DNA of 64,000 nucleotides from Paraburkholderia kururiensis. GTDB lineage: Bacteria > Pseudomonadota > Gammaproteobacteria > Burkholderiales > Burkholderiaceae. The notes under the pieces were generated by a model that did no database searches, was not told where the DNA came from, and was given only the letters and a program-made list of their open reading frames with translations. The translations under genes and the position numbers were made by a program. Within the stretch, counting starts at the first letter, position 1; every line of letters starts with the position of its first letter. The stretch lies in assembly GCF_034424375.1 (NCBI RefSeq), contig NZ_CP139965.1:6386001-6450000 (forward strand), given 5' to 3'. This document shows positions 54,090 to 62,902 of this stretch, one piece after another.

Positions 54090-55154
54090 ATGGCAACTCT
54101 TTTCGACCCGATCCAGATCGGCGATCTCACCCTGCCCAACCGCATCATCATGGCGCCGCTCACGCGTCAGCGCGCCGGTGAAGAACGCGTGCCGAACGCG
54201 CTCATGGCCCGTTACTACGCGGAACGCGCAACGGCTGGGCTGATCATCAGCGAGGCTACGTCCGTTACGCCGCAAGGCCTCGGTTATGCGGATACGCCGG
54301 GCATCTGGTCGCAGGAACAGGTGGAAGGCTGGAAGCTCGTGACCGAAGCCGTGCATGCAGCCGGCGGCAAGATCTTCCTGCAACTGTGGCACGTGGGCCG
54401 CGTTTCGGACCCGATCTTCCTCAACGGCGAGCTGCCCGTTGCACCGAGCGCGCTCGCACCGCAAGGCCACGTCAGCCTCGTGCGGCCCATTCGCGAATAC
54501 GTGACGCCGCGCGCGCTCTCGCTCGACGAAATTCCGGGCATCGTAGCCGCCTTTCGCAAGGGCGCGGAAAACGCGAAGGCTGCCGGCTTCGACGGCGTTG
54601 AAATACACGGCGCCAACGGCTATCTGCTGGACCAGTTCCTGCAAGACAGCACGAATCACCGTACCGACGCCTACGGCGGTTCGATCGAAAACCGCGCACG
54701 CCTGCTGCTGGAAATCACGGACGCCTGCATCGACGTCTGGGGCGCCTCGCGTGTGGGCATGCACCTCGCGCCGCGTGGCGACATCCACACGATGGGCGAC
54801 TCGAACCCCGCGGCAACGTTCGGTTATGTGGCGCGCGAACTCGGCAAGCGCAAGATCGCCTTTATCTGCGCACGCGAATCGCTGGGCGACAATCGGCTCG
54901 GCCCCGTATTGAAGGAAGCGTTCGGCGGTCCATACATCGCCAACGAGAAATTCACGAAGGAAACTGCACAACAGGTGCTCGATGCAGGCGAGGCCGACGC
55001 GGTGGCATGGGGCCAGCTCTTCATCGCCAATCCGGATCTGCCGCGACGCTTTGCGGAAGATGCGCCGCTCAATGCGCCGAACCCGGCGACCTACTACGCG
55101 CGTGGCGAGACGGGCTATACCGACTACCCGTCGCTGGACGAACAGGCGGCATAA
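54090..55154 (+). CDS. Old Yellow Enzyme-family ene-reductase (NemA-like)
   Basis: FMN-dependent alkene reductase (354 aa) that reduces activated C=C bonds with NAD(P)H. Motifs: LFDPIQIGDLTLPNRIIMAPLTR at the N-terminus, GGKIFLQLWHVGR, the substrate-binding HGANGYLLDQFLQDSTNHR (His and Asn), YGGSIENRARLLLE and GQLFIANPDLPRRF. Start ATG 54090 follows AAGG. The reading upstream to 53964 is unlikely. A Rho-independent terminator follows 64 bases after the stop. With the ArsR-type regulator upstream it resembles nemRA-like electrophile-response units. Confidence 0.95.
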   Translation: MATLFDPIQIGDLTLPNRIIMAPLTRQRAGEERVPNALMARYYAERATAGLIISEATSVTPQGLGYADTPGIWSQEQVEGWKLVTEAVHAAGGKIFLQLWHVGRVSDPIFLNGELPVAPSALAPQGHVSLVRPIREYVTPRALSLDEIPGIVAAFRKGAENAKAAGFDGVEIHGANGYLLDQFLQDSTNHRTDAYGGSIENRARLLLEITDACIDVWGASRVGMHLAPRGDIHTMGDSNPAATFGYVARELGKRKIAFICARESLGDNRLGPVLKEAFGGPYIANEKFTKETAQQVLDAGEADAVAWGQLFIANPDLPRRFAEDAPLNAPNPATYYARGETGYTDYPSLDEQAA

Positions 55155-55218
55155 GCACCACGGCCGCAACAGAACGCGAAGTCCGCTTCGATACGAAGCG
55201 GTTTGTCATGCAAGAAAG

Positions 55219-55251
55219 GCGCGGCTCGATGTATTGGGCCGCGCTTTTTTT
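55219..55251 (+). terminator. Rho-independent terminator after the ene-reductase gene
   Basis: GCGCGGC / GCCGCGC stem of 7 perfect pairs with a 12-base loop, followed by seven T residues, located 64 bases after the stop codon at 55154. Confidence 0.9.
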
Positions 55252-55698
55252 GCTCGTCGCGTGACCGGTCTTCCGTTTGTGTGCCCTCGCCCACAGGCGC
55301 TCCCCGCGGGCCTTTGGGCCACAGCGCGGTGAAAATGACGCTCTTCGGTTACAATACGTGCTCAAGTTGCTTCGAACAGCCCACCACAAAACGTGCGTAG
55401 TTCGTCGCGAATTTCCTCTTGAACGATCGTGCAGTGAGGCCGGCGATACCCGCCCCTCAAAGCTGTGCGCCCCAACTTCCACTGGCCCGGTATCAAGGGC
55501 CGCCGCGGTTTCCCGTTCTCTCGCGCACGTACCTCGCCACCTGAACAGGCGACGCCCGTGAAGTCCATTCAGGACGCTGGGAGCACCAGCGGACCGCAGG
55601 CTTTCCATTCCCGTGCGAGCGCCTGTTGTACAACGCTCGCGGCATCTTCCCCAGCGAGGCATCAGAAACGGTGTCGCGCCCATTGAACAAGACCTTGA
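55252..55698. other. Long leader/promoter region of infA
   Basis: No gene is seen in these 447 bases. TACAAT at 55350-55355 could be a -10 element for infA, which would leave a leader of over 300 bases, as is common for cold-regulated messages. Short frames here have no codon support. No recognised RNA gene is present. Confidence 0.35.
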
Positions 55699-55965
55699 AT
55701 GGCTAAAGAAGAACTGCTTGAACTCGACGGTATCGTTGATGAAGTACTGCCGGACAGCCGCTACCGCGTCACGCTCGACAACGGCGTCGTGGTGGGTGCC
55801 TACGCATCCGGCCGCATGCGCAAGAATCACATCCGCATTCTGGCGGGCGACCGCGTCACGCTGGAACTCTCGGTGTACGACCTGACGAAGGGCCGAATCA
55901 ATTTCCGCCACAAAGACGAACGCGCCGGCGGCACGACACAACGCGCCGCATTTCGCCGCCGCTGA
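55699..55965 (+). CDS. infA: Translation initiation factor IF-1
   Basis: An 88-aa OB-fold protein that occupies the ribosomal A site during initiation. The sequence [24 protein letters not shown], then [27 protein letters not shown], matches IF-1 clearly. It is longer than the usual 72 residues, with a basic tail ([14 protein letters not shown]). It is not next to ribosomal protein operons (secY, rpmJ), so this is likely the second infA copy found in many beta-proteobacteria. It lies near csp and rpsU genes. Confidence 0.95.
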   Translation: MAKEELLELDGIVDEVLPDSRYRVTLDNGVVVGAYASGRMRKNHIRILAGDRVTLELSVYDLTKGRINFRHKDERAGGTTQRAAFRRR

Positions 55966-56289
55966 CACGACGGCGCGAGAACGCCGGCGGGCTACCTCAT
56001 TCGCGCGCATCACGCCGCGCGCGCGCCGGCAATCGATGCTTCTCTCCCGCTTCGCGGCGATCGCGATCGCTCCAGAATTTCCGCTGTACAAATCGGGCAA
56101 TAGGCGTAGCATGAGGCCGTCGATTGCCCCACGTCCGTTCCCGGCGCCTCGCCGTCTCCTGTTCAATGGGGCCCGGCCACACGCCTTCATCGCGGGCCGA
56201 ACAACCCGGCTGATCGTGTGAACACTGAATCCAGTCGATCACACCTCCCTCCGTTTCGCCGCATGCTGATGCGGCATCAAAGGTATCCC
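55966..56289. other. Non-coding gap between infA and a small gene
   Basis: A 324-base GC-rich stretch. I see no gene, no clear hairpin terminator and no strong promoter. Frames on either strand lack a ribosome site or recognisable product. Confidence 0.4.
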
Positions 56290-56580
56290 ATGACAACAGG
56301 TTTGCGTCTCTATCGCGGACTGGAAATCTATCCGCTGGTCTACCCGCATCGCGCAACCGAACCCGGGTTTGGGCACAACTACGACGAAGGGTTCGACGCC
56401 GCCGTGCGCATCCAGGAGCCGGGCAGTGCGGACGGTGTATCGCGCAGCCGCGTATTCAGGCTGGCGAGCGCCAAGCCCTTCCGCAACGCTGGCGATGCGA
56501 GGCGCGCCTCCACGGCTTACGCGGAACGACTCATCGATACCTGCCCGCGGGACACGCACGTCCTCGATCTGCAAGCCTGA
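56290..56580 (+). CDS. Small hypothetical protein (csp-neighbour family, member 1)
   Basis: A 96-aa protein of unknown function. ATG 56290 has AAAGG 6 bases upstream. It starts MTTGLRLYRGLEIYPLVYPH, has a HNYDEGFDAAVRIQEPG segment, and ends with an Ala-rich helix RRASTAYAERLIDTCPRD. The C-terminal pattern (A-x-x-A-Y-A-x-x-x-I/L-D) is shared with the two small proteins encoded downstream, suggesting a paralogous set. No membrane segment or signal peptide. Confidence 0.65.
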   Translation: MTTGLRLYRGLEIYPLVYPHRATEPGFGHNYDEGFDAAVRIQEPGSADGVSRSRVFRLASAKPFRNAGDARRASTAYAERLIDTCPRDTHVLDLQA

Positions 56581-56713
56581 GTGCCGTGTTCTTTGCGCAA
56601 TCGATACGGATACCTATCTAGTTTCATGTATCCCCTTCGGCCGCTGCGCTGAAATAGACGGGTGGATTTGCAAGGCGGACCTTGGCGCCGCAGCAGCCAG
56701 ACAAGGAAAGAAG

Positions 56714-56929
56714 ATGCACTTCAATTCAACGCGATTCACCATCGATCCCACGCCACGTCGAGCCGACGGCGAATACATCGCACACGCACGTATCAGCACC
56801 CACGGTGTGGACGGCAGCGCGTGCGACATTCATCTGAGTGGCGATCTGGCGGGCTTCGACGTACGCGAAGACGCCGTTGCGTACGCAAAAAACTGGGCCC
56901 AGGAGTGGCTGGATGCCCGCTTTGGCTGA
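56714..56929 (+). CDS. Small hypothetical protein (csp-neighbour family, member 2)
   Basis: A 71-aa protein of unknown function with a good ribosome site (AAGGAAAG before ATG 56714). It begins MHFNSTRFTIDPTPRRADGE, has a middle strand-rich part (AHARISTHGVDGSACDIHLSG) and ends DVREDAVAYAKNWAQEWLDA. The last segment is very similar to the end of the protein encoded at 56991-57215, which marks them as related. The frame is open further upstream to 56369, but that part has no start signal. Confidence 0.7.
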   Translation: MHFNSTRFTIDPTPRRADGEYIAHARISTHGVDGSACDIHLSGDLAGFDVREDAVAYAKNWAQEWLDARFG

Positions 56930-56990
56930 GGAAACTGGAGGTAGTTGAACGTGAGGCGTGTGGGCAGCCATTCACGCCGGTGGTGACGCG

Positions 56991-57215
56991 TTAGCCGCGT
57001 GTATCGATCCAGTCGCGCGCCCATCGGTCAGAATAGACGATGGCGTCTTCTTCGCAGCTGAAATATCCGATGGAATAAAACTCGTAAAGCGCAGACCCGG
57101 AATGAGCGTCGGGGCGCGAGAGCAATACGTTCGAGGAAAAGCAGCCGTCAGGCAAAGAGTGAGCAGACGGCGAGACCGCATAACCGCGGTATTGTTTGGT
57201 GGAAGAAATTTGCAT
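56991..57215 (-). CDS. Small hypothetical protein (csp-neighbour family, member 3)
   Basis: A 74-aa protein on the opposite strand, starting MQISSTKQYRGYAVSPSAH. The C-terminus SCEEDAIVYSDRWARDWIDTRG parallels REDAVAYAKNWAQEWLDARFG of the neighbouring gene, so it is probably real and related despite a weak ribosome site. It lies downstream of the csp gene on the same strand, after a hairpin. Confidence 0.6.
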   Translation of the reverse strand: MQISSTKQYRGYAVSPSAHSLPDGCFSSNVLLSRPDAHSGSALYEFYSIGYFSCEEDAIVYSDRWARDWIDTRG

Positions 57216-57318
57216 GATGGGTGTTGAAATTGAACATGAGTGCAGGACCGCGCCTTTCCGTAAAGGAACGCTGATCTATTCAGATCGGAGAACCAGCCTG
57301 GGGGATGCAACCTGAGGT

Positions 57319-57350
57319 GCACTGCCCACCGAAAACCGGTGGGACAGTGC
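57319..57350 (-). terminator. Hairpin after the csp gene
   Basis: GCACTG(C)CCACCG with a short A-rich loop and CGGTGGG(A)CAGTGC, a 13-pair stem with one bulge, 45 bases after the csp stop codon. No T-run follows on the minus strand, so it may be an RNA-stabilising hairpin rather than an intrinsic terminator. Confidence 0.45.
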
Positions 57351-57394
57351 GATGGGGCAGCGTCCGCCGCGAGTGCGGCAAACGCCTGAAAGAC

Positions 57395-57598
57395 TTACAG
57401 CGGCTTGATGTTCGACGCCTGAAGGCCCTTCGGGCCACGCTTCGTTTCGAAGCTCACTTTCTGGTTTTCGGCCAACGTCTTGAAACCGTCGCCGGAGATT
57501 TCCGAAAAATGCGCGAACAGGTCGGGGCCACCTTCATCCGGAGTGATGAAGCCAAAACCCTTTCCTTCGTTAAACCATTTGACGGTACCGGTATTCAT
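57395..57598 (-). CDS. cspA: Cold-shock protein (CspA family)
   Basis: A 67-aa RNA chaperone with a single cold-shock domain. RNP1 is KGFGFI and RNP2 is LFAHF, within [20 protein letters not shown] and a [11 protein letters not shown] segment. GAGGGA precedes the ATG at 57598. A long upstream region (to 58102) could provide the long leader typical of cold-shock messages. Neighbouring infA and rpsU point to a translation/cold-adaptation locus. Confidence 0.97.
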   Translation of the reverse strand: MNTGTVKWFNEGKGFGFITPDEGGPDLFAHFSEISGDGFKTLAENQKVSFETKRGPKGLQASNIKPL

Positions 57599-58102
57599 AT
57601 GAATCCCTCAAAAAAATAAATTGATCATTCCCGTTCCACATGGCGACGGGGAAGCATCAAGAGGGAGAAAGAGGACAACGAACTCCGCGCAAATGGCGGA
57701 CAAGAGACGACACCAATTGAACTTCCTGAATACTTCAGCGGCGAACGATACGCGGATAGTGCGCCCCGGTCAACTCATTTCGAACGCTCAAACGTAACAG
57801 CACGAAAAGCGCGGAAGAGGCAGTAATTTGAGCAGGAAATAGCGTTACACGTCCCGCCATCACGCGTATAGTGCCTTCCAGCAGGCGGCCATGCTACGCA
57901 CCGTTCGATGGAATACGAATTTCATTCCGGGCGACGACGAAAAATCTCGCGTGCCTGAAAAAGGCTGAAACGCACCGGCGCAAAGCGTGCCCTGCAGGCC
58001 CTCGCCTCCCTTCACACGTCGCTCGATGCCGGCGGAACAATACGGCGCCTCGCGCTGCCAACGTCCCGCGGCTCATAACGCGAACTCACTCTCAGGAAAG
58101 AA
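57599..58102. other. Divergent regulatory region between csp and rpsU
   Basis: A 504-base stretch without a supportable gene. It is locally A-rich next to the csp start (CTCAAAAAAATAAATTGATC), as for a csp leader, and contains the upstream region of rpsU. Short frames on both strands here have no homology that I recognise. Confidence 0.45.
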
Positions 58103-58315
58103 TTGACTACCGTCACCCCCAAGTTGAACGAACCCGTTGAGGTCGCGCTGCGCCGCTTCCGTCGTTCCATCGACAACACCGGCCTCCTCAAGGAATTGCG
58201 CGCCAGAATGGCCTACGAAACGCCGACGGCAAAGCGCAAACGGAAAAAAGGCGCCGCGGTGGCCCGCCTGCGAAAGCAGATCAAACGGTCGTTGCCGCCG
58301 AAGAAGCTGTACTGA
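58103..58315 (+). CDS. rpsU: 30S ribosomal protein S21 (paralogue)
   Basis: A 70-aa basic protein. [21 protein letters not shown], then [19 protein letters not shown], and the C-terminal PKKLY match S21. The start is a TTG at 58103 with AGGAAAG just upstream; no ATG or GTG is available at the right place. Beta-proteobacteria often carry several S21 genes, and this one lies outside the usual rpsU-dnaG-rpoD context. The TTG start suggests weak or conditional translation. Confidence 0.93.
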   Translation: MTTVTPKLNEPVEVALRRFRRSIDNTGLLKELRARMAYETPTAKRKRKKGAAVARLRKQIKRSLPPKKLY

Positions 58316-58369
58316 GCGGACAGAGGTTGCTTGCTCGCGGACAGGCAAGCACGTCGCTGCGAGAATGCG

Positions 58370-58411
58370 CACCTCGCCGGCCACACCTCGCCGGCCGCAC
58401 CTCGCCGGCCG
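58370..58411. repeat. Three tandem 14-bp repeats
   Basis: The unit CACCTCGCCGGCC(A/G) occurs three times in a row, followed by a partial fourth (CACC), between rpsU and the LysE gene. It is a small GC-rich tandem array with no known function. Confidence 0.75.
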
Positions 58412-58533
58412 CACCATCACACCAGCCCGGCAAGACGCCTGCGCGCAACGTGTATTACCATTTCGCCACGGCCTCGAAGCGGTATCCATAACCGCATGCC
58501 CAGTCAGGCCGCGTTCGGCATGGAGACACCTCG

Positions 58534-59145
58534 ATGACACTCTCAGGTCTGTCCGTATTCGCACTCGCGCTGATCGTGGCCGCCGGCTCGCCGGGCCCCA
58601 GCATCGCTGCGCTCGTCGCACGCGTACTCACCAATGGCGTACGCGACGTGCTGCCCTTTTTAGCCGCCATGTGGATTGGCGAAGCGCTGTGGCTCACCTG
58701 CGCGGTGACGGGGCTCGCCGTGCTCGCGCATACGTTCGCTCTCGCCTTCATGGTCGTGAAGTTCGCGGGCGTCGCCTACCTGCTCTATCTCGCGTGGAAG
58801 ATGTGGCGCGCGCCCGCCGACGTGCATGAAGGTGCGCTGCCGAGCGGTCAGTCGCCGTGGCGCATGTTCGTGGCGGGGCTCATGGTAACGCTCGGCAATC
58901 CGAAGATCATGGTGTTCTATCTCGCGCTGCTGCCCACCATCGTGGACCTCTCGCGCGTGGGCACGGTGGCGTGGCTGGAGCTGACGGGCACCATGCTGAT
59001 GGTGCTCATGACGGTGGACTTCGGGTGGGCCATGGTCGCGGCTCGCGCGCGCAAGCTGCTGACGAACCGCCGCGCCGTGAAAATCGCGAACCGTGCCAGC
59101 GCCACGATGATGGCGGGCGCGGCCGCAGCCATCGCCACGCGATAG
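58534..59145 (+). CDS. LysE/RhtB-family amino-acid exporter
   Basis: Inner-membrane exporter (203 aa) with about six hydrophobic segments. The LysE-type N-terminal motif AAGSPGPSIAALVARVLTNGVR (the family G-P-G-P pattern), a KFAGVAYLLYLAWKMWR segment and GNPKIMVFYLALLP in the middle are family hallmarks. GGAG lies 8 bases before ATG 58534. The substrate is unknown. It converges on a LysR gene with 73 bases between the stop codons. Confidence 0.92.
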   Translation: MTLSGLSVFALALIVAAGSPGPSIAALVARVLTNGVRDVLPFLAAMWIGEALWLTCAVTGLAVLAHTFALAFMVVKFAGVAYLLYLAWKMWRAPADVHEGALPSGQSPWRMFVAGLMVTLGNPKIMVFYLALLPTIVDLSRVGTVAWLELTGTMLMVLMTVDFGWAMVAARARKLLTNRRAVKIANRASATMMAGAAAAIATR

Positions 59146-59218
59146 CCGCCGTACGGCGAAGCAACTTCAACGCATCGCCCACGCCCGCATGGCCAATGCC
59201 CTTGTGCGGGCCGCGCAC

Positions 59219-60151
59219 TTACGCAACGCTATCCGCCTTCGCGCCGATGTTGGCAAGCTGTGCGCGCAGGAACTCGAGAAACAACTGCACCACCTTGGGC
59301 AGCGTGCGCCCCACGAGCGTCTGCAGTTCGATGCTGCGCGCGTCCATGCCGCGATCGCTGATGCGCACCAGCGCCATCTCGCCGCGCACCTGACGCGAGC
59401 GAACCGTGACTTCGCCTGAAATCGACACCGCGTCGGACGCCAGCGCGAAGTTGTGCAGCGACACGATGTAGTTGCTGACCATCACGGGTTCGATAACGAG
59501 CCGTTGCTGGCTCGACACCACGTCGAAAAGCTGGCGGATCGTCGTGCTCGTATCGGGCAACGCCAGCGGCCATGCACAAAGCTGCGAGAGCGACACCTGC
59601 GTGAAGCGCGCAAGCGGATGGTCTCGCCGCATCACGGCCATCACTGGAGCAGGCTCGCGGTGCTCGATCTTGATGTCGCTTTGCGGCGTGCGGCTGAAGG
59701 TGACGCCGATGTCGGCCTCGCCTTCGCGCACGCGCCGCGAGACGGTCGCGGGCGGGCACACAGCCGTATGGAACACGATGCCCGGATACTTCTTGCGAAA
59801 TTCCGCGATGGTGTGCGGCAGGAATTCGATGGCAAACCCTTCCGATGTCACGACCCGCACCTGTCCGCGCCGCAATCCCTGCAATGCGTCGATGTCCTGA
59901 ACGAGCCGGTCGGCCTCCAGTGCGGTGCGCAACGCATAGACCGCAAGCATCTCCCCCGCTGCGCTCGCCACCATGCCGCGCGAACGCCGCTCGAACAGCG
60001 GCGTGCCCAGCACGTCCTCGAGGTGCGCGATCTGCCGGCTGATCGCGGAGCCCGCAACATTCAGGCGTGTGGAGGCCTCGCTGATCGAACCGGCCCGCAC
60101 GACTTCGAGAAAGTAACGGAGCGCCGTTTCCTGAAGGTGGTGATGTTTCAT
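59219..60151 (-). CDS. LysR-family transcriptional regulator
   Basis: A 310-aa LysR regulator. The start MKHHHLQETALRYFLEVVRAGSISEASTRLNVAGSAISRQIAHLED shows the helix-turn-helix, and the rest is the effector-binding domain (VTSEGFAIEFLPHTIAEF, GEADIGVTF, TLPKVVQLFLEFL). The frame continues upstream to 60778, but ATG 60151 with AAGGGA is clearly the start. It is divergent from the oligopeptide transporter operon (225 bases apart), which it probably regulates. Confidence 0.93.
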   Translation of the reverse strand: MKHHHLQETALRYFLEVVRAGSISEASTRLNVAGSAISRQIAHLEDVLGTPLFERRSRGMVASAAGEMLAVYALRTALEADRLVQDIDALQGLRRGQVRVVTSEGFAIEFLPHTIAEFRKKYPGIVFHTAVCPPATVSRRVREGEADIGVTFSRTPQSDIKIEHREPAPVMAVMRRDHPLARFTQVSLSQLCAWPLALPDTSTTIRQLFDVVSSQQRLVIEPVMVSNYIVSLHNFALASDAVSISGEVTVRSRQVRGEMALVRISDRGMDARSIELQTLVGRTLPKVVQLFLEFLRAQLANIGAKADSVA

Positions 60152-60376
60152 CGTGTCCCTTGCTCGTCGTTCGCGGGCGACCTGCCTGTGCTTCGAACGC
60201 AGTCGCTGCCGCGGGATACCTGGACCATGCCGTTTCGGCAACGCAGATTTATTGTTTCCATAATAGTCGCAACAAAATTCGCAGATTAGTCTTGGTGCAC
60301 GGTCGTATGACCCGCCGGCACGCCGGTGCGTCATTGCAACGCTTTGGACATTCACCGCGTTCACAGGAGCCTCGCC

Positions 60377-61918
60377 ATGACCCGTCGCACCCGGGCATTC
60401 GCACTCGCCGCCGCCCGATGCCTTTCTCTTTCCGTCGTGCTCTGCCTGCCTCCCGGCGCGTACGCCGGCAAGGCGAACGACACGCTCGTCTACGCGTCGG
60501 ACAGCGAACCCGAGAACATCTCGCCCTATCACAACAACCTGCGTGAAGGCGTGATCGTCGCGCACATGGTGTGGGACACGCTGATCTACCGCGACCCCAC
60601 TACAGGCGCCTACAAGCCCGAACTCGCTACGGTATGGAAGTGGGAATCGCCCACCGCGCTCGTGCTCGACCTGCGCCGCGACGTCAGCTTCCAGAACGGG
60701 GACCCCTTCACCGCGGACGACGTCGTGTTCACCTTCAACTATGTCGTGTCGCCCGATTCGAAGGTCGTGACGCGGCAAAACACGGACTGGATCAAGAACG
60801 CCGAGAAGATCAGCGACTACCAGGTGCGCATCAACCTGAAGGCGCCCTTCCCCGCCGCGCTCGAATATCTCTCGGGCCCCACGCCCATCTATCCGGCCGC
60901 GTACTTCAAGAAGGTCGGGCTCGAAGGATTCAGCAAGGCGCCTGTCGGCACGGGACCCTATCGCATTACCGCGGTCACGCCCGGCGTGGGCGTGACGATG
61001 GTCAAGAATCCGAACTATTTCAAAGGCAGCCCGCTCGGCACACCGAAAATCGGCACGATCAAGTTCCTCGTGATTCCCGATCCGGAAACGCGCTCGGCGC
61101 AGCTGATGACAGGCGCGGTGGACTGGATCTGGCGCGTGCCCGCGGACCAGGCCGATTCGCTGAAGTCGATGTCAAACATCACCGTGCTGAGCGGCGAGAC
61201 GATGCGCGTCGGCTATCTCTCCATGGACGCGCAAGGCACCTCGGCAGCCAATTCGCCGTTCAAGGACGTGCGTGTGCGCCAGGCCGTGAACTACGCGATC
61301 GATCGTGCCTCGCTCACGAAGAATCTGGTTCGCGGCGGCAGTCAGCCCGTCTACTCGGCCTGCTTTCGCACGCAGTTCGGCTGCGACACGACAGGCGTCG
61401 TGAAATACGAGTACAACCCGGCCAAGGCGCGCGAACTGCTCAAGGCCGCGGGCTATCCGAACGGCTTCGACACGGACCTCTACGCGTATCGCGAACGCGA
61501 ATACGCCGAAGCGATGATCGGCGACCTGCGCAAGGTCGGCATCAACGCGCGGCTTCACTACCTGCAATACGCCGCGCTGCGCACCGCGCAACGCGCGGGC
61601 AAGACGCCCATGACGTTCCAGGCCTGGGGCTCGTTCTCGGTGAACGACGTCTCCGCGTTCACGAGTGTCTATTTCAAGGGCGGCCCCGACGACAGCGCCA
61701 AAGACGCGACGGTCGAAAAGTGGCTCGACACCGCGGACTCGTCGAACGACGCGGGCCTCCGCAAGGTCAATTACTCGAAGGCGCTCGCGCGTATCAGCGA
61801 ACAGGCCTACTGGGCTCCGCTCTTCTCGTACTCCACGAACTACGCATTCACCTCGTCGCTGAATTTCAAGGCATACCCGGATGAGTTGCCGCGCTTCTAC
61901 GAGGCTTCCTGGAAATAG
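60377..61918 (+). CDS. Family 5 (DppA/OppA-type) ABC substrate-binding protein
   Basis: Periplasmic binding protein (513 aa) for peptides or similar solutes. A signal peptide ends near PPGAYAGK. The family-5 fold shows as LVYASDSEPENISPYHNN, the conserved segment FQNGDPFTADDVVFTFNYV, then VGTGPYRI and VRQAVNYAIDR. ATG 60377 has AGGAG 7 bases upstream. It is the first gene of a dpp/opp-like operon (two permeases and an ATPase follow). Substrate is uncertain: this family also imports opines, nickel and amines. Confidence 0.93.
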   Translation: MTRRTRAFALAAARCLSLSVVLCLPPGAYAGKANDTLVYASDSEPENISPYHNNLREGVIVAHMVWDTLIYRDPTTGAYKPELATVWKWESPTALVLDLRRDVSFQNGDPFTADDVVFTFNYVVSPDSKVVTRQNTDWIKNAEKISDYQVRINLKAPFPAALEYLSGPTPIYPAAYFKKVGLEGFSKAPVGTGPYRITAVTPGVGVTMVKNPNYFKGSPLGTPKIGTIKFLVIPDPETRSAQLMTGAVDWIWRVPADQADSLKSMSNITVLSGETMRVGYLSMDAQGTSAANSPFKDVRVRQAVNYAIDRASLTKNLVRGGSQPVYSACFRTQFGCDTTGVVKYEYNPAKARELLKAAGYPNGFDTDLYAYREREYAEAMIGDLRKVGINARLHYLQYAALRTAQRAGKTPMTFQAWGSFSVNDVSAFTSVYFKGGPDDSAKDATVEKWLDTADSSNDAGLRKVNYSKALARISEQAYWAPLFSYSTNYAFTSSLNFKAYPDELPRFYEASWK

Positions 61919-61975
61919 CCGCGCGACAGCAATCGCCGCAGCGGTCAACCATTCGACATCCCGCCAAGTCCAGCC

Positions 61976-62893
61976 ATGTTCGCCTACACGCTTCGCCGCC
62001 TCGCCCTTGCCATCGCGGTCGCGCTGACCGTGTCGATCATCAGCTTCGCGCTGTTGCATCTCTCCGGTGACCTCGCCACGGCCATCGCGGGACCGGAAGC
62101 CACGGCCGCTCAGGTGGAAACGCTGCGCCACCAGTTCGGGCTGGATCGCCCCGTCACCTCGCAGTATCTCGACTGGCTCTGGCATGCGGTTCATCTCGAC
62201 TTCGGGCGCTCGTTTTTCTTCCAGTCGTCGGTGGTCGATCTGATTGCGGAGCGGCTGCCCGTCACGCTCAAGCTCGGCGGCATCGCACTGGCTATCGCCG
62301 TGCTGGTTGCGATTCCGCTCGGTGTAGCGGCCGCCCTGTATCGCGACACCTGGGTAGACCGGCTCGCACTGTTCGTCGCCGTGATCGGCCAGGCCATGCC
62401 GAGCTTCTGGTTCGGCCTCACGCTGATCCTTGTCTTCGCGGTCGGACTCAAGTGGCTGCCCGTGGCGGGCAACGGCAGCTGGCAACATTTCGTACTCCCG
62501 TCCATCGCGCTCGGCTATTACGCTACGCCCGCCATGATGCGGCTGACGCGCACGGGCATGCTCGACGTACTCGGCGCCGACTACATCCGCACCGCACGCG
62601 CCAAAGGTCTCACGCCGGCACGCGTCGTGATCCGCCATGCGTTGCGCAATGCGCTGATTCCCGTTGTCGCGCTCGCGGCCGTCGAACTCGGCTTCATGCT
62701 GGGCGGGTCCGTCGTGATCGAATCGGTGTTCTCGCTGCAGGGGCTCGGCCAGCTTGCCTGGGACGCCATTGCGCGCAACGACTTTCCCGTCGTTCAGGCA
62801 GTTGTCCTGATCATCGCGATGTTCTACATCGGCCTCACGTTTTTCGCCGACGTCGCCAACGCGGCGCTCGATCCTCGCCTTCGCACGCGCTAG
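61976..62893 (+). CDS. DppB/OppB-type ABC permease
   Basis: Inner-membrane permease (305 aa) with about six helices. MFAYTLRRLALAIAVALTVSIISF is the typical N-terminal segment, followed by the motif YIRTARAKGLTPARVVIRHALRNALIPV (EAA loop). It follows the binding-protein gene after 57 bases and precedes the second permease gene. Confidence 0.95.
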   Translation: MFAYTLRRLALAIAVALTVSIISFALLHLSGDLATAIAGPEATAAQVETLRHQFGLDRPVTSQYLDWLWHAVHLDFGRSFFFQSSVVDLIAERLPVTLKLGGIALAIAVLVAIPLGVAAALYRDTWVDRLALFVAVIGQAMPSFWFGLTLILVFAVGLKWLPVAGNGSWQHFVLPSIALGYYATPAMMRLTRTGMLDVLGADYIRTARAKGLTPARVVIRHALRNALIPVVALAAVELGFMLGGSVVIESVFSLQGLGQLAWDAIARNDFPVVQAVVLIIAMFYIGLTFFADVANAALDPRLRTR

Positions 62894-62902
62894 GAGCCGC
62901 CC

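Noticed and set aside
59146..59218. Possible bidirectional terminator between LysE and LysR genes
   Set aside because: The only pairing seen (GCCCGCA/TGCGGGC) has a long loop and no T-run on either strand.
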